Origin: JAFAVZ01 sp036009105
GTDB taxonomy: Bacteria > Acidobacteriota > Thermoanaerobaculia > Gp7-AA8
DNA: 7,218 bases
Direction of reading: 5' to 3'
NCBI GenBank assembly: GCA_036009105.1
Contig: DASYMJ010000082.1
Span: 1-7,218, forward strand
Shown: positions 5,472-7,218 of the stretch, piece by piece
Layout of the letters: each line of letters opens with the position of its first letter
How positions within the stretch are numbered: the stretch's first letter is position 1
Position numbers and translations under genes: made by a program
The notes under the pieces: model-generated
What the model was told of the DNA's origin: nothing
Database searches by the model: none
Seen by the model: the letters and a program-made list of their open reading frames with translations, nothing else

Positions 5472-6571
5472 GACGCATCGTCTTCGTTTGCCACGAGCTG
5501 ATCGGCGAGGCGCAGCGCGCCGCGGATGCTCTGGCGGGCCTCGACAACGTGGAATTGCGGGTCGAGGAACATAGGTCGGGCTTCAGCCCAACCCGAGAGG
5601 CTGACCTCATCGTCACCGCCACCGAGCTCCTGCTGGAGGAGGTGGCGCTGGCCAACGAGGCTCTCGGCCTGAAGGCGATGTCCGCCGACACGGTGCGCCG
5701 CGCGCTCGACAAGCGCTCGCTCAAGCGCGTGCTGCGCGAGGCGGGCATCCCGGTCGCCGGCGGTGCTCGCGGCGCGTGCATCGTCAAGCCGTTGCGGGGT
5801 GGGGGAGGGCTCGGCACACGCCGCGCGCCGACCGCCCATGCTCCGGAAGACATGCTGGCCGAGGAGCTGCTCGAAGGCGACGAGATTGCCATCGATACCA
5901 TCACCATCGGCGACGAGCCGCGCTTCCACTCCGTCTGCTGCTATCGGCCCTCCATCCTCACGGCTCTGGAGAACCCGGCCATCCAGTGGACGTGCATCAT
6001 GCCGCGCGACCTGGCGCCGTACCGCGACTTCATCGAACAAGGGTTGCAAGCCGTCCGCGCGCTGAAAGTCGGCAACGCCATGACGCACATGGAAGGCTTC
6101 GTCCGCAAAGGCCGGCTCCTCGGATTCACCGACGCCACCTTGCGGCCGGCCGGCGCGCGCATCGCGCCGATGCTCGCTTACGCGTACGACATCGATCCCT
6201 ACCGCGCCTGGGCCCGCGCCGTGGTGGACGGCGCGTTCGACGGGCCGTGGGAGCGCAAGTACGCCGTCGGCACGATCTTCCTGCGCGGCAATGGGCGGGG
6301 GACGATCGAGCAACTGCACGGCATCGACCAAGTCCGGGAGCGGCTGCGCAGCGTGATCGTGGAGGCGCGTCTGCCGCGCATCGGCGCCCCGGCCGCCGCG
6401 ACGTACACCGGCGACGGCTTCATCACCGTGCGCCATGCGGAGACCGCGGCCGTGGAAGAGGCGCTCGCCTTCATCGCCGCGACCGTGCGCATCGACAACA
6501 GCGGTCTGGACCAACGCATCGACTTCAAGCCCGCCTGGGACGCAATCCCGGCAGAGAGAGGGGAACCGTGA
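5468..6571 (+). CDS. ATP-grasp domain ligase
   Basis: The 367-residue product has the layout of a single ATP-grasp ligase. A Rossmann-like N-terminal part (MRRIVFVCHE) is followed by DKRSLKRVLREAGIPVA (81-97), the usual lead-in. Next come CIVKPLRGGGGLG (104-116) with the ATP-binding Lys107 and flexible Gly loop, EELLEGDEIAID (132-143) as the adenine-clamp and hinge strand, and THMEGF (206-211) then FTDATLRPAG (220-229) as the metal-site region. Family members activate a carboxylate as acyl phosphate and join it to an amine or thiol, so amide bond formation is the likely role here. An oddity is that the usual E-x-N metal ligands before R-x-x-G read D222-x-T224. A GGGAGG at 5455-5460 sits 7 bases before ATG 5468, a strong ribosome binding site. 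The stop overlaps a GTG start. The fold call is solid; the substrates are unknown. Confidence 0.85.
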   Translation: MRRIVFVCHELIGEAQRAADALAGLDNVELRVEEHRSGFSPTREADLIVTATELLLEEVALANEALGLKAMSADTVRRALDKRSLKRVLREAGIPVAGGARGACIVKPLRGGGGLGTRRAPTAHAPEDMLAEELLEGDEIAIDTITIGDEPRFHSVCCYRPSILTALENPAIQWTCIMPRDLAPYRDFIEQGLQAVRALKVGNAMTHMEGFVRKGRLLGFTDATLRPAGARIAPMLAYAYDIDPYRAWARAVVDGAFDGPWERKYAVGTIFLRGNGRGTIEQLHGIDQVRERLRSVIVEARLPRIGAPAAATYTGDGFITVRHAETAAVEEALAFIAATVRIDNSGLDQRIDFKPAWDAIPAERGEP

Positions 6572-7218
6572 CCACAGTAGCGCCCAGAGCCTTCAATCGC
6601 GAGATGTACCACAGCCATCCGGAGAACGTGTTCTACGGCACCGACGACGGCAGCCAGGACGGCTCGTTCCGCGAGTTCGCGGAGATCGAGGCCCATTACA
6701 AAGGGGTCGATCCGCGCCGCCACCAGGACATCCACATGATGAGCGTGGTGGGCGGCCTGTACGGCCTGAACCTCATTCCGCTGTGGAAGCCGAAGCGCCT
6801 CACCATCTACGACGTCAACCCGGCGGCGATCACCTACTTCGAGATCATCCGCCGGGTCTGGATCTCCAGCCGCGACGTGACGCATTTCCTGGCGCGGCTG
6901 ACCGCCGGCGATTACGAGGCGGAGAGCGACGAAGAGCAGTTCGTGCGGGAGAACATCATCCTCAAGCAGCGGAACGAGCTGCCCCGCGCCCGCGGCTCGA
7001 CCAAGCGGCCCTACGAGCAGAGCTGGCAGTACGCCTTCCAGCACTTCGAGCTGACCAGGCAGATCCTGCGCGACGTGCCGACCGAGATCCGCGGCGAGCC
7101 GATGGAGAGCGACAGCTTCCGCTCCTACATCCGCGGCCAGAACAACCTCTGGATCTACTCCTCCAACATCACCGAGTTCCACTACTTCGACCTCGACTTC
7201 GACGACTCCTCGAACTGC
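6568..7218 (+). CDS. Probable Rossmann-type (SAM-binding?) protein, N-terminal part, runs off window
   Basis: An open frame of 217 codons runs to the window end. It starts at GTG 6568, which overlaps the previous stop as GTGA and lies 4 bases after AGAGGGG (6557-6563). ATG 6604 is an alternative 12 codons in, but without such a site. The clearest element is SVVGGLYGLNLIPLW (59-73) followed by RLTIYDVNPAAITYFE (77-92). This is a glycine-rich strand-loop-helix, then a hydrophobic strand ending in an acidic residue (D82), as in nucleotide- or SAM-binding Rossmann folds. A later NNLWIYSSNITEF (192-204) could be a fourth or fifth strand. Between them is a charged helical insert (about 112-190). 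I do not recognise the family. A SAM-dependent methyl- or aminocarboxypropyl-type transferase is the best guess, made from pattern only. It carries no WQHCC or DFGGN motif, so it is not a fourth copy of the upstream methyltransferases. Confidence 0.75.
   Translation, partial: MTTVAPRAFNREMYHSHPENVFYGTDDGSQDGSFREFAEIEAHYKGVDPRRHQDIHMMSVVGGLYGLNLIPLWKPKRLTIYDVNPAAITYFEIIRRVWISSRDVTHFLARLTAGDYEAESDEEQFVRENIILKQRNELPRARGSTKRPYEQSWQYAFQHFELTRQILRDVPTEIRGEPMESDSFRSYIRGQNNLWIYSSNITEFHYFDLDFDDSSNC

Overview
This GC-rich window (about two thirds G+C by eye, strong G/C preference at third codon positions) lies inside one dense plus-strand bacterial operon. Eight reading frames follow each other with no gap. 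Every junction overlaps by 1 to 10 bases (ATGA, TGATG or GTGA stop-start overlaps), and no promoter, terminator or RNA gene is visible. The composition suits a GC-rich bacterium such as a myxobacterium, an acidobacterium or a metagenomic lineage, but nothing here fixes the phylum.

Layout: (1) the last 62 codons of an unrecognised gene; (2) a 547-residue protein made of two related class I SAM-dependent methyltransferase units joined by a low-complexity linker; (3) a third, stand-alone copy of the same methyltransferase; (4, 5) two tandem paralogous luciferase-like (LLM) flavin-dependent monooxygenases that most resemble alkanesulfonate monooxygenase SsuD; (6) a small 2-oxoglutarate/Fe(II) oxygenase; (7) an ATP-grasp ligase; (8) the 217-codon start of a probable Rossmann-type protein that I cannot place in a family.

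The combination of repeated methylation, two flavin oxygenations, a non-heme iron oxygenation and an ATP-driven ligation, all translationally coupled, reads as a small-molecule biosynthetic cluster. The product may be amino-acid or peptide derived, because ATP-grasp enzymes commonly make amide bonds. No carrier protein, NRPS/PKS module or precursor peptide is visible, so the scaffold is unknown. I do not recognise it as a described cluster.

The most unusual DNA feature is the linker between the first two methyltransferase units (about 954-1117). It holds two separate four-copy arrays of 7-bp repeats (CGAGCAG and GATCGCC) exactly where the first methyltransferase would be expected to stop. Because 7 is not a multiple of 3, a change in copy number would switch the product between a fused double methyltransferase and two separate ones. 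In one alternative frame the first gene would end in a TAATG overlap with a well-placed internal start codon.
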